Origin: Candidatus Avoscillospira stercoripullorum
GTDB taxonomy: Bacteria; Bacillota; Clostridia; Oscillospirales; Oscillospiraceae
Assembly: GCA_018712905.1 (NCBI GenBank)
Contig: DVGD01000004.1
Span: 1-15,344, forward strand
Reading direction: 5' to 3'
Length of the DNA: 15,344 nt
The translations under genes and the position numbers were made by a program. Each line of letters starts with the position of its first letter. Positions within the stretch are counted from its first letter, which is position 1. Below are positions 13,933 through 15,344 of this stretch, in pieces. A model generated the notes under the pieces. It worked only from the letters and a program-made list of their open reading frames with translations, ran no database searches and was not told the origin of the DNA.

Positions 13933-15344
13933 ATGATGAGATTCCTGCAGCGCTTGGGCAAGTCTTTGATGCTGCCCGTGGCGTGTTTGCCCATTGGCGG
14001 TATCCTCATGGGTATCGGCTACTGGATCGACCCCGCTGGCTGGGGCGCCAATAGCGTGCTTGCCATGCTGCTCATTAAGGCTGGCGGCATCCTGATCGAC
14101 AACATGGCCATCCTGTTTGCCCTGGGCGTCGCCATTGGCATGTCCAAGGATCAGGAGGGCACCTCCGCCCTGGCAGCCATCATCTCCTGGCTGACGGTGC
14201 AGACCATGCTCAGCGCTGGCGTGCTGTCCGTGGTCATGGGCGTGGCGGCTGAAGAAGTCCCCGCTGCCTTCGCCAAGATCAACAACCAGTTCATCGGTAT
14301 CTTCTGCGGCCTGATCTCCGCGTTCTGCTATAATAAGTTCTATCAGACTAAGATGCCGGACTTCCTGGGCTTCTTCGGTGGCCGCCGGTTCGTGCCCATC
14401 ATGACCGTGGTGCTCACCCTGGTGGCCTGCGTCCCGCTGTACTTCGTGTGGCCTGTGGTTTACAACTTCCTGGTCTGGGTCGGCGAGAGCATCATCGCCC
14501 TGGGTGCCGTGGGCGCCGGCGTGTACGGCTTCCTGAACCGGCTCCTCATCCCCGTCGGCCTGCACCACGCCCTCAACAGCGTGTTCTGGTTTGACGTGGC
14601 CGGCATTTCGGACATCGGCAAGTTCTGGGGCTCCATCGAAGGCGGCGTGAAGGGCGTGACCGGCATGTATCAGGCCGGCTTCTTCCCCGTCATGATGTTC
14701 GGCCTCCCCGGCGCGGCTCTGGCTATGTACACCACTGCCAAGTCCTCCAAGAAGAAAGCCGCCGGCGGCATCCTCCTGTCCGCCGCCCTCTGCTCCTTCT
14801 TCACCGGCGTCACCGAGCCCCTGGAGTTCTCCTTCATGTTCCTGGCTCCCGCGCTGTATGCCGTCCATGCTCTGCTGACCGGCATCTCCGTGGCCATCGT
14901 GGCTGCCCTGCCCATCCGCGCCGGCTTCCAGTTCAGCGCAGGCTTTGTCGACTGGTTCCTGTCCTTTAACGCTCCCTTTGCCATGAATCCCTGGCTGCTC
15001 ATCCCCATCGGCCTGGCCTTCTTTGTGATCTACTTCGTGGTGTTCCGCATCATCATTGTGAAGATGGATCTCAAGACCGTTGGCCGTGAGGACGACGACA
15101 CCGCTGCCGAGATGAACATCGAGCTGGGCAGCAGCGACTATGCCGCTCTGGCTGCCGCTCTGCTGGCCGGTGTCGGCGGCGCGGGCAACATTGCCAGCGT
15201 GGACAACTGCATCACCCGTCTGCGCCTCGAGGTGAAGGATCGCCTCCTGGTGGACGAGAAGGCCCTCAAGGCCACCGGCGTGGCCGGCGTCATCCGTCCC
15301 GGAAAGACCTCCGTGCAGATCATCATCGGACCCAAGGTGCAGTT
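13933..15344 (+). CDS. nagE: PTS N-acetylglucosamine-type EIICB permease (3' end outside window)
   Basis: A membrane permease that imports and phosphorylates a sugar, most likely N-acetylglucosamine. About 470 residues are visible and the gene runs off the window. The IIC domain (~1-385) is hydrophobic, with GLHHALNSVFWFDVAG (H211, H212), GFFPVMMFGLPGAALAMY and GVTEPLEFSFMFLAP (E295); these resemble E. coli NagE more than PtsG. The IIB domain starts near 395, with the phosphocysteine C426 in DNCITRLRLEV. Domain order IIC-IIB fits the separate EIIA at 11451-11942. The start is set by GAGGAGG at 13917-13923, 9 bases before the ATG; a second ATG follows directly. It lies 99 bp after ptsH. As the likely partner of the operon's antiterminator, its IIB would report sugar flow to PRD1. 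GlcNAc specificity is inferred from sequence likeness; glucose or another amino sugar is possible. Confidence 0.92.
   Translation, partial: MMRFLQRLGKSLMLPVACLPIGGILMGIGYWIDPAGWGANSVLAMLLIKAGGILIDNMAILFALGVAIGMSKDQEGTSALAAIISWLTVQTMLSAGVLSVVMGVAAEEVPAAFAKINNQFIGIFCGLISAFCYNKFYQTKMPDFLGFFGGRRFVPIMTVVLTLVACVPLYFVWPVVYNFLVWVGESIIALGAVGAGVYGFLNRLLIPVGLHHALNSVFWFDVAGISDIGKFWGSIEGGVKGVTGMYQAGFFPVMMFGLPGAALAMYTTAKSSKKKAAGGILLSAALCSFFTGVTEPLEFSFMFLAPALYAVHALLTGISVAIVAALPIRAGFQFSAGFVDWFLSFNAPFAMNPWLLIPIGLAFFVIYFVVFRIIIVKMDLKTVGREDDDTAAEMNIELGSSDYAALAAALLAGVGGAGNIASVDNCITRLRLEVKDRLLVDEKALKATGVAGVIRPGKTSVQIIIGPKVQ

Overview
The window looks like chromosomal DNA of a GC-rich, Gram-positive (monoderm) clostridium, most likely a gut member of the Oscillospiraceae/Ruminococcaceae. 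The evidence is strong AAGGAGG-type ribosome binding sites, S-layer homology (SLH) proteins, an LTA-synthase-type sulfatase, a LicT/BglG-type antiterminator with its RNA target, a complete set of PTS genes, and palindromic intergenic repeats of a kind I recall from these genomes. The organism call is inference. All eight complete genes and the final partial gene are on the + strand.

Region 1 (1-6955) concerns the cell surface. An 897-residue exported protein with three N-terminal SLH repeats (35-2728) has very biased codon use and is a good candidate for an abundant S-layer protein. A 1001-residue exported protein follows (3457-6462), with Ig-like domains, two related ~110-residue modules and three C-terminal SLH repeats. 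Each ends at a strong intrinsic terminator. The gaps after them (2729-3456 and 6463-6955) hold no convincing gene. They carry two copies of a ~135-bp structured repeat whose hairpin arms differ by compensated changes, and seven copies of a shorter palindrome built as GTAGGGGCG-arm-loop-arm-CGCCCG.

Region 2 (6956-10317) is a two-gene unit behind a clear promoter at 6881-6909. Its first gene encodes a five-helix membrane protein with an LTA-synthase/sulfatase catalytic domain and an unusual SLH-like C-terminal extension. Its second gene, 11 bp downstream, is cutC.

Region 3 (10318-15344) is a PTS operon: promoter, RAT antiterminator site overlapping an intrinsic terminator, LicT-like antiterminator, EIIA-Glc-type protein, enzyme I, HPr, and an N-acetylglucosamine-type EIICB cut by the window edge. 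The leader explains regulation: the antiterminator should bind the RAT, block the terminator and let its own operon be read. The operon encodes the complete phosphate chain from PEP through EI, HPr, IIA and IIB to the incoming sugar.

The most notable points are the SLH-tethered LTA-synthase-like enzyme; loss of both PRD2 phospho-histidines in the antiterminator (Q207 and S269 where LicT has His); Arg at position 46 of HPr instead of the regulatory Ser, which together suggest a PTS operon cut off from the usual Firmicutes catabolite-control signals; and the covarying intergenic repeat.
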